Assembly: GCA_046349915.1 (NCBI GenBank)
Contig: JAXMBL010000008.1
Span: 248,001-312,000 of the forward strand
Origin: CAIXSC01 sp046349915
GTDB taxonomy: Bacteria; Planctomycetota; Planctomycetia; Pirellulales; Pirellulaceae
DNA: 64,000 nucleotides
Direction: 5' to 3'
Shown here piece after piece: positions 1-8,422 of this stretch. The notes beneath the pieces are model-generated. The model was not told the DNA's origin and did not search any database. It saw only the letters and a program-made list of their open reading frames with translations. Made by a program: the position numbers and the translations under genes. How positions within the stretch are numbered: the first letter of the stretch is position 1; every line of letters starts with the position of its first letter.

Positions 1-29
1 TTGTTTTGGGTTTTCGACGGCTTCTTCAT
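1..29 (-). CDS. Possible 5' end of a gene leaving the window
   Basis: On the minus strand an ATG at 29-27 opens a frame reading MKKPSKTQN that stays open to the window edge. An AAGGA-like ribosome binding site lies about 6 bases upstream of it. Only nine codons are visible, so neither the product nor the reality of the gene can be judged. It starts just beyond the direct repeat at 41-85. Confidence 0.3.
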
Positions 30-40
30 GGTTAGTCCTT

Positions 41-85
41 AGGCAGCCGGACGAAAAAAGTTCCAGCAGACCCACTTCCAGGTTA
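41..85. repeat. Direct repeat, left copy, flanking the 11 kb stress island
   Basis: The stretch shares long exact blocks (for example GCAGCCGGACGAAAAAA and CCAGCAGACCCACT) with 11052-11096 in the same orientation. Both copies lie beside transposase remnants. They may be insertion-sequence ends or the bounds of an integrated segment. Confidence 0.7.
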
Positions 86-242
86 CCATGGGGAAGAGTT
101 CCACGCTCGTAGCAACTCGATCAAGCGTTTCATGGACTGCATTCGATGACTCTGGACGTTGGGGCCGTTGTCGAGGTCGATGACGATCTTCCTGACACCG
201 CGATTTGCCGTGCGCCGAGCCAGCCACCAGTCCTCGATACCA
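83..242 (-). pseudogene. Remnant of a DDE transposase
   Basis: A minus-strand frame reads GIEDWWLARR, then a segment containing IDLDNGPN and MKRLIEL, and stops at a TAA near 83. LDNGP followed by a basic helix matches the region around the second catalytic aspartate of ISAzo13-like planctomycete transposases. Only about 50 codons remain, with no start and no C-terminal third, so it is a fossil. The family assignment comes from memory of the motif and is tentative. The fragment abuts, and probably truncated, the gene upstream of it (130-564). Confidence 0.45.
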
Positions 243-564
243 TGCAGTGGCTGCCTAGTTCATTGATCTGCTTTTCAAGTCGGTCGTATTCTTCCGCGAG
301 GTCGTCAAGCTGCTGCTGAATAAGCGACCTATCGTCGCTTGTCAAACGCTCGGTTTGTTTCCTGAGCGTGGCGAGTTTGTCCTTGGTCGACCTGAGTTGC
401 TCGCTGAAGGCATTACGGAACGCGGTCCGATCGTGTGGAGAATTGTCCGCATCCACTTGAAGGTCAAGCGAGTCTTCCTTGGTGAGGCTGAACCAGCCCC
501 GCCCGTAGTCGATGGCGCCCATTGCGATGGCCAGGACCACGACAGCAATCAGAAATCGCCTCAT
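130..564 (-). CDS. Membrane-anchored coiled-coil protein, 3' end disrupted
   Basis: The 144-residue frame starts with an N-terminal hydrophobic segment (residues 3-20, signal anchor or signal peptide). A charged helical stretch around residues 55-103, rich in E, K, L and Q, probably forms a coiled coil. The start is supported by AAGGAA a few bases upstream of the ATG. After about residue 103 the sequence becomes low-quality, SSSTSTTAPTS-like, and is read from the transposase remnant in another frame, so the natural C-terminus is probably lost. It follows the BON and MpsC-type genes on the same strand and may belong to one stress operon. No family was recognised. Confidence 0.5.
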   Translation of the reverse strand: MRRFLIAVVVLAIAMGAIDYGRGWFSLTKEDSLDLQVDADNSPHDRTAFRNAFSEQLRSTKDKLATLRKQTERLTSDDRSLIQQQLDDLAEEYDRLEKQINELGSHCMVSRTGGWLGARQIAVSGRSSSTSTTAPTSRVIECSP

Positions 565-616
565 CGTTGCGTTCCTTATGTGATTGGCCTGGTCGTGTGT
601 GTCGAGGCGGGGCTGA

Positions 617-1108
617 CTACGATTCGCAGGCAGTATCGTGACTTTGTCGTTTCTTGGCGGGTCTGCAATAAGGCAGTTCCGCCAGCGTGAAGAGGATGAT
701 CTCCTCGCCGGTTACGGTGCTGATGTCGTGGTGCAGGCTGAGCACCGGGACGCCGGTGACCCATTGGACGATCGCGTCCAAAGTCGGTCGAGCCGCTTCG
801 ATGAGATGATTCCTTACTTGCTTGACGAGCGTTCTTCCTTTCTCATCCGGAAGCGACTTTGCCAAGTGCTGCTCAGCCGTGGTCAGCACACACTGAAGTC
901 GGACCACTAGCAACTCGTCGAGCAAGTAGGCTCGAATAGACCTGGGGCCATGCCCAAGGTATTCCTGTTGAAAATGGGTGATCGATTCGCAAATGGCGGC
1001 TTCGATTTCCCCTTTGGTCTTTGCGGCGAGCCCACGAGCGTCTCGATGCTCATTCGCCACAGGCTCGCCGTGGCGATAACTGTCACGTTGTGAAGTGGCG
1101 AGAGACAT
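617..1108 (-). CDS. MpsC family protein (DUF2294)
   Basis: This 163-residue protein matches the DUF2294/MpsC pattern: an early ICESITHFQQEYLGHGP helix, a segment on arrangement of short strands (LLVVRLQCVLT), a helix with LVKQVRNHLIEAARP and a C-terminal GVPVLSLHHDISTVTGEE. MpsC was described as part of a sodium-translocating membrane-potential system in staphylococci, but many homologues are soluble and of unknown role. I prefer the ATG at 1108, preceded by CTGGAG with good spacing. An upstream ATG at 1153 would overlap the BON gene. The gene lies 16 bases after the BON gene and is likely cotranscribed with it. Confidence 0.75.
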   Translation of the reverse strand: MSLATSQRDSYRHGEPVANEHRDARGLAAKTKGEIEAAICESITHFQQEYLGHGPRSIRAYLLDELLVVRLQCVLTTAEQHLAKSLPDEKGRTLVKQVRNHLIEAARPTLDAIVQWVTGVPVLSLHHDISTVTGEEIILFTLAELPYCRPAKKRQSHDTACES

Positions 1109-1124
1109 TTGTGGCGACTCCAGT

Positions 1125-1421
1125 TCAATGAGAGTGGACAACGTGGAGATCATTACGGATCTGGTGGGCGCCCGGTACAGCCTGCGCGGTCGCCTGCGCC
1201 ACCTGCTTCAGGTAATAACTGGAGACTTGCCCTCCGAGGACGACGATGCGAGCGTCGACGGTGACTCGGACATTGCGCAGCGCCGAGTAACCTGTCGCCA
1301 GCAGGGCGCACTCAACTCGATCTGCCAAGCGAATGTCCTTCAGGCGTGGAGCAATGGCTTCGGGAACGGACTTCTCCTCAATGGGCCATTGAGGTGTGGA
1401 GAGGATGGGGAACTGACGCAT
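1125..1421 (-). CDS. BON domain protein
   Basis: The 98-residue protein is essentially one BON domain (roughly residues 35-97). It has the usual pattern of an amphipathic helix (ADRVECALLATG), a strand with NVRVTVDARIVVLGGQV, a second helix ending AQAVPGAHQI and a last strand RNDLHVV. BON domains are thought to bind phospholipid and occur in OsmY-like envelope-stress proteins. No signal peptide is evident. The chosen ATG has AGAAGG nine bases upstream. It is the first gene of a minus-strand set with the MpsC-type protein and is divergent from the chemotaxis-like gene at 1674. Confidence 0.8.
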   Translation of the reverse strand: MRQFPILSTPQWPIEEKSVPEAIAPRLKDIRLADRVECALLATGYSALRNVRVTVDARIVVLGGQVSSYYLKQVAQATAQAVPGAHQIRNDLHVVHSH

Positions 1422-1673
1422 GGTCAAGTACCTTCTGGGAATGGGGGAGGCTCCAGTCGGTCGTCCGACTCGGGAAGTGCGACCACCGTCAAGATAGGGC
1501 AATCAATGCGGATTCGCAGTCGGGACGACGCCGCGGAAGTTGTGGGGGATTCCCTGACACAAGGCCTCGAACCATTGGCCGTGCGACATGTTCGTGCACA
1601 TTCGGCTAGAATGCGTGGGGCGAGGGCAAGACGGGGACGATGATGGTCGCAAGGAAACGTTGGGGCAAATCGC

Positions 1674-4319
1674 ATGGCACGCAAAAAATCCCCGCTTCCG
1701 CTGCGTCCACCACAAACAGACGTCGCCCCAGCGACAAGCGATAATGTGGCAAGCGATGACGTGACAAGCGGTATACGGTCGGCGACGCCGGGCGAAGAGG
1801 GGGCTTCGTCAAGCGAGTGGGGACCATGCGAAATGCCCGTGGCTGGACTTGTCGCTTCGGCGGGCGGGCTCGGCGCCTTCAAAAACTTCTTCACGGTCAT
1901 GCCGCCGGATAGCGGCATCGCTTTTGTGCTCGTTCCTCACCTTGATCCCAGTCACGCAAGTCTGATGGTCGAGTTGCTCGCCCGGCACACGTCGATGCCG
2001 GTTATCGAAGCGGCCCATGTCATGGCCGTCGAAGCGAACTGCGTGTACATCATCCCACCCAATAAGAACATGACGATCGAAGGCGGTGTTCTCCGCCTTA
2101 CCGGCCCCGTCGATCGCGGTGGTTGGCAGACTTCCATTGATGTGTTTCTGCGGTCGTTGGCCGAAGATCAGATGCAGAACGCCATCTGCGTTATTCTCAG
2201 CGGGACTGGCACGCATGGCACGCTGGGCCTCAAGGCTGTCAAGGCGGCCGGCGGCTTGGCCATCGTTCAGGACCCCAGTACAGCCGATTGCTCGGGGATG
2301 CCCGAGAGCGCTATCGCCACGGGTTTGGCCGATCACGTGTTGCCCGTCGAGAAAATGCCGGATGTACTTTTCAAATATGTGCGGCGCTTCTTTACCAGCG
2401 GAGGCGAACGGTGCGCCAGCGTCGAGAAAACGCCCGACGACCTCAACCAACTGCTGGCTCTCCTGCGTGCTCGCTCAAAATTCGACTTTCGCGGATATCG
2501 CCAGAAGATGCTGGTCAGGCGGCTTGAACGACGACTGAGGCTGAGCCGCTTTGACAATGTCGCGGACTTCGTGGCCCACCTGCGTGATAATCCCGATGAA
2601 GTCAAACAACTCGCTCGCGATCTGTTGATCAGTGTGACTCGATTTTTCCGCGACCCGGAAGCCTTTCGCAATCTGGAGACGGAAGTCATCGCTCCGCTGG
2701 TCGCAAAGGACTCCGACACGCCATTACGCGTCTGGATTCCCGGTTGCGCCACCGGCGAAGAGCCGTACACTGTTGCGATGTTGTTGCTCGAACATCAGCT
2801 TGCGGGTCGGAATCCACGGCGACTGCAGATCTTCGCTACGGATGTGGATGAGCATGCGCTCGGTGTCGCGCGCCGGGGTGTTTACCCCGCGGACATTACT
2901 GCGGATGTCTCGCCCGAAAGGTTGGCTCGCTTTTTTACGCAGGTCGACCAATCCGCGTGGCAGGTCCGCAAACAGGTGCGCGAAACCGTGACGTTCGCGG
3001 TTCAAAACCTGATTGCGGACGCCCCCTTCTCACGAATGGACCTGATCAGTTGCCGCAACCTCCTGATCTATCTGGAACCGGAGGTGCAGAAGAGGGTGAT
3101 CGCTCTGCTGCACTTTGCCCTGAAGGAAGGAGGGTTTTTATTCCTGGGACCGTCAGAGACGATAGGACGGCAAACCGACCTCTTCGAGCCCGTTTCGAAG
3201 AAATGGCGAATCTACCGACGCATTGGCCTGACTCGGTCGAATAAGTTGCATTTCCCAATTCAGCAGACAGCGGCGCGCGATGAAGCGCTTCCGCTGGCCC
3301 GTCCGACGCAGGCGCCGCTGAAATTGGCGGAGGCGGCTCAGGCTCACCTGCTGCGCCGGCTTGCTTTGGCTTATGTCGTGATCAATCGCAATTACGACGT
3401 GCTCCATTTTGGCGGACCGACGGAAGATTACCTGATCCAGCCGGGAGGCCCACCGACTCAGAATCTGATCTCCCTGGCGCGCCCGGGACTCGAATCGAAG
3501 CTGCGCATCGTCATCCGTCGCGCTATCCGCGAGAACTCCCGGCAGGGCATCAAAGAGGTCAAGATGCGCTGCGAGGGCGGAATCCGGCGAGTAAACATCG
3601 AGGTAGATCCTCTCCTCTTATCCAAACAGACCGAGGGTTTGCTGATGGTGTCGTTTCAGACGCAATCGGCGCCATTGGGGGAAGCTCACGTCGATTTAGG
3701 AACGCGAGCCGAGGCCGAAGAGCCGGAGATTGTGCGTCAGCTAGAGCAGGAACTGGAGACGACTCGCGAGGACCTGCAAAGCACCATCGAAGAGCTGGAA
3801 AGTTCTAACGAAGAGCTTAAAGCATCGAATGAGGAAATCATGTCGATGAACGAGGAGATTCAGTCCGCGAACGAGGAACTCGAGTCCTCAAAGGAAGAGT
3901 TGCAATCGTTCAACGAAGAGCTAAGCACCGTCAATAATCAGCTTCACGATAAGGTCGAGGAAGTTGAGTCGGCCACAAACGACATGGTTAACTTGCTCAA
4001 TTCGACCGACATCGCGACCATTTTCCTGGATTCTGATCTGCGGATCAAATTGTACACTCCCGCTTCCACTCGCCTGTTCAAGATGATCGCGAGCGACCGT
4101 GGTCGGCCGATCGGCGATATTGTCAAGAGATTTGAAGACGACGATCTGTTGACCGAGGCCCATCAGCTTCTGCAAGACCTAACGCCGCGCGAGAAGGAAT
4201 TGTGTAACGAGGATGGCCGTTGGTTGGTTCGACGTTTTGTGCCCTATCGCACGCTCGATAACCGCATTAATGGCGTCGTGATCACTTTTTCGGACGTCAC
4301 CGATCGAAAACAGGCCTAG
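1674..4319 (+). CDS. CheB-CheR-PAS fusion, ends at an in-frame TAG
   Basis: After a disordered stretch of about 50 residues come a CheB-type methylesterase domain (about 55-235), a CheR methyltransferase (about 255-510, with the SAM motif GCATGEEPYT) and a PAS region (about 555-640). A long coiled coil of repeated NEEL/NEEI units (about 685-760) and another PAS domain ending TDRKQA follow. In CheB the catalytic Ser62 (ASAGG) and His89 are present, but the expected aspartate of the GTGSDG loop is histidine (GTGTHG, residue 181), so esterase activity is doubtful. The frame stops at TAG 4317-4319 and continues beyond it without a shift into further PAS and kinase domains. The ancestral protein was therefore probably one ~1359-residue hybrid sensor. 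Proteins of this layout act in atypical chemosensory or stress signalling. Confidence 0.85.
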   Translation: MARKKSPLPLRPPQTDVAPATSDNVASDDVTSGIRSATPGEEGASSSEWGPCEMPVAGLVASAGGLGAFKNFFTVMPPDSGIAFVLVPHLDPSHASLMVELLARHTSMPVIEAAHVMAVEANCVYIIPPNKNMTIEGGVLRLTGPVDRGGWQTSIDVFLRSLAEDQMQNAICVILSGTGTHGTLGLKAVKAAGGLAIVQDPSTADCSGMPESAIATGLADHVLPVEKMPDVLFKYVRRFFTSGGERCASVEKTPDDLNQLLALLRARSKFDFRGYRQKMLVRRLERRLRLSRFDNVADFVAHLRDNPDEVKQLARDLLISVTRFFRDPEAFRNLETEVIAPLVAKDSDTPLRVWIPGCATGEEPYTVAMLLLEHQLAGRNPRRLQIFATDVDEHALGVARRGVYPADITADVSPERLARFFTQVDQSAWQVRKQVRETVTFAVQNLIADAPFSRMDLISCRNLLIYLEPEVQKRVIALLHFALKEGGFLFLGPSETIGRQTDLFEPVSKKWRIYRRIGLTRSNKLHFPIQQTAARDEALPLARPTQAPLKLAEAAQAHLLRRLALAYVVINRNYDVLHFGGPTEDYLIQPGGPPTQNLISLARPGLESKLRIVIRRAIRENSRQGIKEVKMRCEGGIRRVNIEVDPLLLSKQTEGLLMVSFQTQSAPLGEAHVDLGTRAEAEEPEIVRQLEQELETTREDLQSTIEELESSNEELKASNEEIMSMNEEIQSANEELESSKEELQSFNEELSTVNNQLHDKVEEVESATNDMVNLLNSTDIATIFLDSDLRIKLYTPASTRLFKMIASDRGRPIGDIVKRFEDDDLLTEAHQLLQDLTPREKELCNEDGRWLVRRFVPYRTLDNRINGVVITFSDVTDRKQA

Positions 4320-4427
4320 GACGCGGTCGTTAGGCAACTCGCTGCCATTGTTGAAAGCTCGGCGGACGCGATCTTCAGCAAGGACCTTGAAGGGAACATT
4401 AAAACCTGGAACCGCGGCGCCGAGGAG

Positions 4428-5753
4428 ATGTATCGGTATAGCCGCGACGAAGTGGTGGGGCGATCCAGCAAGATGCTCGTCCCGGAAGATCGGTTGGACG
4501 AGTGGGCTCAGATTATGGCGATGCTTGCTCAGGGGGAACATGTCGAACAGGTCGAGACGGAGCATATCCGTAGAGACGGGCAGAGAGTCGTTGTCGCATT
4601 GACGATTTCGCCGATACTGGATGGCAACGGACGAGTGGTGAGCATTTCGGTGACTGGTCGGAACATTACCGAGAAGAAGCGAGCCGAAAAGGCGCTGAAG
4701 GCCAGTGAGGAACGTTTCCGGCTGGCGGCGGCTCAGGCCCAAGAAGGCGAGGCGCGCCTCGCGGCAATCTTGAATACCGCCGCGGACGCCGTCATAACCA
4801 TCGACCTAAGAGGCGTCATTCAATCGATAAACTCGGCAGCGGAACGGATGTTTGGATACGACGCCGCGGAGATGATTGGTAATAACGTCAAGATGCTCAT
4901 GCCCGCTCCCTACCAAGCGGAACACGATCTCTACTTGTCGCGATATCAACAGGCCGGAAAGCAACACAATATCGGCATCAGTCGGGAAGTAGCCGGTCGA
5001 CGCAAGGACGGCTCCACGTTTCCCGTGGATTTGGCGGTTAGCGAGGTGGGACACCTGAACTTGTTTACGGGAATTCTCCGCGACATCAGTCAACGGAAGG
5101 AATTGGAACGCGAGGTTGTGGAAATCGCGTCTTTGGAACAGCGACGCATCGGACAGGACTTGCACGATAGCGTGAGCCAGGAGTTGACGGCGCTCAGCAT
5201 GTTGGCGGGCAACCTGGTCGAGACCCTCGAATCGGATCACGCGAAGGGTGTGCGCCAAATCGAGCGGCTCGTCTTGGGGATACAACGCAGCCAGCGGGAG
5301 CTTCGGGCCGTCATGCGCGGGTTGTGCCCTGTCTCGGTCGATGCGGAAGGGTTAATGGCCGCTCTGGCCGATTTAGCCAGTCGAATACAGCAAGAGGGGA
5401 AAGTGAATTGCGTCTTCGACTGTCCCGCTCGGGTGTTGGTCGAGGACAATCTGATCGCGACCCACCTTTACCTTATCGCCCAGGAGGCGGTTCATAACGC
5501 CGTGAAGCATGCGCGGTGCCGGAACATCCGAATTTCCGTGAAGTCGGATACGTTGTTGGTCATGCGCGTGCAAGACGATGGCGTCGGTATCCCAAGTCGG
5601 TCTCATGAGAACCAAGGCGGCTTAGGACTTCGCATCATGCGCAATCGAGCGGCGATTATCCATGCGATCTTAACCATCGAGCCAGCGAAGCCCGGCGGCG
5701 CCATAGACACCTGCACTCTGGAAGGGAAGGATCATGAGTCGGACACACAGTAA
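4428..5753 (+). CDS. PAS-PAS histidine kinase (downstream half of the split hybrid sensor)
   Basis: This is the in-frame continuation of the CheB-CheR gene beyond the TAG at 4317. Codons 4320-4427 encode the missing start of a PAS domain (AAIVESSADAIFSKDLEG), and there is no ATG, GTG or TTG in frame before 4428. If translated on its own it would begin inside that PAS domain. It then has a second PAS (about residues 110-225) and a HisKA_3 dimerisation helix with the phosphoacceptor His246 (QDLHDSVSQ). The HATPase domain follows, with N-box EAVHNAVKHA, then DDGVGI and GGLGL. This is a NarL-type kinase, and its end overlaps the response regulator gene by 20 bases, which fits a cognate pair. Confidence 0.8.
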   Translation: MYRYSRDEVVGRSSKMLVPEDRLDEWAQIMAMLAQGEHVEQVETEHIRRDGQRVVVALTISPILDGNGRVVSISVTGRNITEKKRAEKALKASEERFRLAAAQAQEGEARLAAILNTAADAVITIDLRGVIQSINSAAERMFGYDAAEMIGNNVKMLMPAPYQAEHDLYLSRYQQAGKQHNIGISREVAGRRKDGSTFPVDLAVSEVGHLNLFTGILRDISQRKELEREVVEIASLEQRRIGQDLHDSVSQELTALSMLAGNLVETLESDHAKGVRQIERLVLGIQRSQRELRAVMRGLCPVSVDAEGLMAALADLASRIQQEGKVNCVFDCPARVLVEDNLIATHLYLIAQEAVHNAVKHARCRNIRISVKSDTLLVMRVQDDGVGIPSRSHENQGGLGLRIMRNRAAIIHAILTIEPAKPGGAIDTCTLEGKDHESDTQ

Positions 5754-6405
5754 GAAACGAGGCGGCGTCTTGATTGTCGACGACCATCCCGCGGTGCGCG
5801 AGGCGTTGGCGATGCGGATCGAGAGTCAACCGGATTTAGAAGTGGTTGGCGAGGCCGCCGACATGGGCGAGGCCCTGCGGGTTATTGCCGACGTCCAGCC
5901 CGACGTGGCCGTGATCGATATCTCGCTCAAGTCTGGCTGCGGTCTTGACCTGATCAAGCGAGTTAAGGATCGCAATCCCAACGTTCGCATGCTGGTCTGG
6001 TCGTCGCACAGTGAATCGCTCTACGCCGAACGCGCGCTCCGCGCTGGTGCGCTCGGTTACGTCAATAAGGAGCAAGCGACTGATAAGATCATTGAGGGAA
6101 TCCGGCGAGTGCTAGAAGGGAAAGTATACCTGAGCGAAGTGATGGCCCAGAGGATGCTGCACCGCACCGTCGGCGGGGAGCACGAAGCACTCGCGCACTC
6201 ACCCCTCGAAATTCTGGCTAATCGCGAATTAGAGGTCTTTCGTCATATCGGCCAGGGCGTCAAGACTGCTGATATTGCCGAGCGCATGCACATCAGTGTC
6301 AAGACCGTCGAGACCTACCGAGATCGCATTCGCAAGAAACTTGACCTGAGCGATGGGCTGGAATTGGCAAAATACGCTATTCAATGGACTCTGGAGAACG
6401 GGTAA
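5734..6405 (+). CDS. NarL/FixJ-type response regulator
   Basis: The 223-residue protein has a receiver domain (about 11-130) with acidic pair D16-D17, phosphoacceptor Asp62 (VAVIDIS) and the conserved Lys in GYVNKEQ. A LuxR-type helix-turn-helix follows (about 155-218), with RELEVFRHIGQG and the recognition helix SVKTVETYRDRI. It overlaps the histidine kinase frame by 20 bases, so the two are probably coupled in translation and form a two-component pair. The targets are not visible; the small stress genes downstream on the same strand are plausible but unproven. Confidence 0.93.
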   Translation: MSRTHSKKRGGVLIVDDHPAVREALAMRIESQPDLEVVGEAADMGEALRVIADVQPDVAVIDISLKSGCGLDLIKRVKDRNPNVRMLVWSSHSESLYAERALRAGALGYVNKEQATDKIIEGIRRVLEGKVYLSEVMAQRMLHRTVGGEHEALAHSPLEILANRELEVFRHIGQGVKTADIAERMHISVKTVETYRDRIRKKLDLSDGLELAKYAIQWTLENG

Positions 6406-6457
6406 GCCTGCGAGTTGAGTAGTTGGATGAAAACGTAGCGGCTTGTACCATCTATAG

Positions 6458-7126
6458 ATGCTACGGTTAGTGGATACGGTCGACGAACTGGGAAACGTCT
6501 TTCAAGGACGCGCGGCCATCGAGGAATCCCTGGCCGAATTCTTCGCCGAGAATCCTAGCTGCACACTGAAGATGAATATCGATAGTCTGCGATTCATCAG
6601 TTCCGGAGTCGCCGTCGAAGATGGAAATACATCGATTACCGAGCAACTTCGAGAATTGGGGGCATTTACGAATGCGAATCCACAGGATGCCGCTGCGCGG
6701 TTCTTACTGGGCTATCACCACATGAGCTGCGGGCATCCCAAAGTCGCGTCGCGCGACTTTCAGCAGGTTGCAAAACTCTAGTCCAACGATCGTGTCGCCG
6801 ACGATCTACTCAAGATGCTCTCGGCTCTGCCCGCTGGTCAGGCGTCCGAGATCGGTCAAGCGCCAGCTCCCTCGCGAGCCCAGGAGTCGACGCGGCCGAC
6901 GTTGAATCCGATCGATGCGGCATCGCTAGCAGGAGCCTGGAAAGCGTCCCGCCCCGATGGCTCAATGTTCAAGTTGACGCTGACGAAAGACGCGAATTTT
7001 GTGTGGAGTTTTTCGCAGAAAGATCAGGCAGAGGAAAAATTCGGCGGAACCTACTCGGTCGAGCGCAACGTGCTGGCACTGGAACGCAAGGATGGCGGCT
7101 CCGTAGTGCCGGAGCGGCTAACTTAA
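6458..7126 (+). pseudogene. Decayed SnoaL-like/TPR protein gene
   Basis: The first part (6458-6781) encodes a SnoaL-like fragment (GRAAIEESLAEFFAENP) joined abruptly to a TPR-like piece (DAAARFLLGYHHMSCGHP). It stops at TAG 6779-6781. The same frame continues with SNDRVADDLLKML and on to a domain containing LAGAWKASRPDGSMFKLTL, which ends early at 7126. Relatives as I recall them read through with Gln at the TAG position (CAG to TAG). The fusion point near 6640 suggests an internal deletion, and both ends look clipped. I read it as one broken gene, not as two small ones. Confidence 0.6.
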
Positions 7127-7283
7127 TCTCGCGGCGTCGCAGGTAGAACGTCGTCAGAGGTCTGTGGAAACGCGAAGAACAGACCCAAGCATTTATTTTG
7201 TAACGTATTACACGTAGATAGATAATCGTCGGACGACTAGATAAAAGGCAAACGGCTTGGGCGGAGGGCCTGTTGAATGGTAG

Positions 7284-7330
7284 ACCGACGAGGTGGAACA
7301 TCTCTGGGTGTTTGGCTACGTCGGTTTTTT
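7284..7330 (+). promoter_or_regulatory. Hairpin with T-tract ahead of the DUF1328-like ORF
   Basis: ACCGACG (7284-7290) pairs with CGTCGGT (7319-7325) and a run of T follows to 7330. It ends 16 bases before the ATG at 7347. It resembles an intrinsic terminator but sits directly before a ribosome binding site, so an attenuator or leader role is possible. A similar structure precedes the DUF3309 gene. Confidence 0.45.
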
Positions 7331-7346
7331 ATGGGAGGGATGAATC

Positions 7347-7412
7347 ATGTTACGCCTTGCCATCACGTTGCTGATCATTGCATTGATTGCTGCTCTGTTG
7401 GGCTTTGGTTGA
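7347..7412 (+). CDS. Truncated DUF1328-like membrane peptide
   Basis: The 21-residue frame MLRLAITLLIIALIAALLGF plus G is preceded by a strong GGGAGGGA site. It equals the first transmembrane helix of DUF1328 proteins, which usually run to 50-60 residues with a second helix. Here a TGA follows the GFG motif and no second helix can be found in any frame downstream. It is either a remnant or a one-helix peptide. Confidence 0.5.
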   Translation: MLRLAITLLIIALIAALLGFG

Positions 7413-7624
7413 GGGATTGAACCCAGTGTATCTACCTCGAATCAATCACTTACTTCGCAACTGTGACCATGGCCAATCGTCCTCACGCGAGCCAGCAGGA
7501 CAAGTTTTCTAAGGCAAACTCGCTGCTGCCAGCTATTGTCAACGCGATGTTTGCACTATCATACAGGGTGTCGGAAGACGAGATAAAGGGCAGTTCGGCG
7601 ATGCCGGGAGGCCCGTTGATGTGT

Positions 7625-7677
7625 ATGCCGACGTGATGAATGACCTGAGGGTGATCCATCACGTCGGCATTTTTTTT
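7625..7677 (+). terminator. Strong hairpin with T-tract ahead of the DUF3309 gene
   Basis: ATGCCGACGTGATG (7625-7638) pairs perfectly with CATCACGTCGGCAT (7657-7670) and seven T follow. The 14 bp stem and T-tract are a textbook intrinsic terminator. It may end the transcript of the upstream genes or act as an attenuator for the gene at 7726, whose ribosome binding site lies about 40 bases further on. Confidence 0.75.
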
Positions 7678-7725
7678 GCACATTCTCTTTTGCGACTTGG
7701 TCGTCTTAACGAAAGGAGCCTTGCC

Positions 7726-7881
7726 ATGCTAGGCACCATTCTGCTCGTCGTGTTGGTTTTGTTGCTCTTGGGCGCTCTTCCGACTTGGCCTCACAGCCGG
7801 AGCTGGGGCTACTTCCCCACCGGCGGACTGGGCCTCGTCGTACTGATCCTGCTCATTCTGTTGGTGCTGGGACGCATCTGA
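7726..7881 (+). CDS. DUF3309 small membrane protein
   Basis: This 51-residue hydrophobic protein has two transmembrane segments (LGTILLVVLVLLLLGALPTW and the last 17 residues) around a short loop with SRSWGYFPTGG. The pattern matches the DUF3309 family, which is widespread in stress-related gene sets and has no known activity. The ATG at 7726 is supported by AAAGGAGCC at ideal spacing; an upstream in-frame ATG falls inside the terminator hairpin and was rejected. It is followed by the lipoprotein and CsbD genes on the same strand. Confidence 0.85.
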   Translation: MLGTILLVVLVLLLLGALPTWPHSRSWGYFPTGGLGLVVLILLILLVLGRI

Positions 7882-7943
7882 CGAGGGTCGAGCATTCGGA
7901 CGCGGAAGGGTTCGTGTTTTCGCACAAGAGAAGGAGAATAGCT

Positions 7944-8381
7944 ATGAGTCGGTATGTCTGTCTGTTGATACTGTCGGGGTGCGTGGCCGTCTTAGGTTGC
8001 AATCAGCAGTCGTCTGATTCCACAGCCCCTAAGGTCACATCCGAAGACGTCCGCCGCGATGTGGACCAGGCCGCCAAGACGGCCGGTGAATTTGCTCAGC
8101 AAGCGAAGGAGGAATTCGTGCAGAAACTGGAGGCTCAACTTAAGGCGTTAGATGCCGAAATCGCGAAACTTCGTGAAAAGAGTAGTGAGCTGAAGGACGA
8201 GGCCAAAGCGAGCTGGGACAAGAAGATGGCTGAACTCGAAACAAAGCGAGGGGCGGTCCAGGCGAAACTCGCCGAGGTCCGTGAATCGAGCGGCGAGGCT
8301 TGGAAAGATATGCAACGAGGCGCCGACGCGGCTTGGGAGGACCTCAACAAATCTCTCCAGGACGCGAAGCGAGAGTTCTAG
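7944..8381 (+). CDS. sll1863-like stress lipoprotein
   Basis: The 145-residue protein begins with a lipoprotein signal ending in the lipobox AVLGC (Cys19), so it is probably anchored in the outer or cytoplasmic membrane. The rest is one long charged helix: KLEAQLKALDAEIAKLREK, then ELKDEAKASWDKKMAELE and EAWKDMQRGADAAWEDL. This heptad-like pattern is that of sll1863-type stress-response proteins. The ATG at 7944 has AAGGAGAATAGCT upstream. It lies between the DUF3309 and CsbD genes, which supports a general-stress role. No enzymatic motif is seen. Confidence 0.8.
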   Translation: MSRYVCLLILSGCVAVLGCNQQSSDSTAPKVTSEDVRRDVDQAAKTAGEFAQQAKEEFVQKLEAQLKALDAEIAKLREKSSELKDEAKASWDKKMAELETKRGAVQAKLAEVRESSGEAWKDMQRGADAAWEDLNKSLQDAKREF

Positions 8382-8422
8382 GGAAATACACTTTGTGTTC
8401 TCAAGGAAAAGGAGTCCCAAAC

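Noticed and set aside
4317..6781. Amber (TAG) reassigned as an amino acid
   Set aside because: TAG ends several intact neighbouring genes (8381, 8653, 9124, 11053), so it is a normal stop here. Two local nonsense mutations are simpler.
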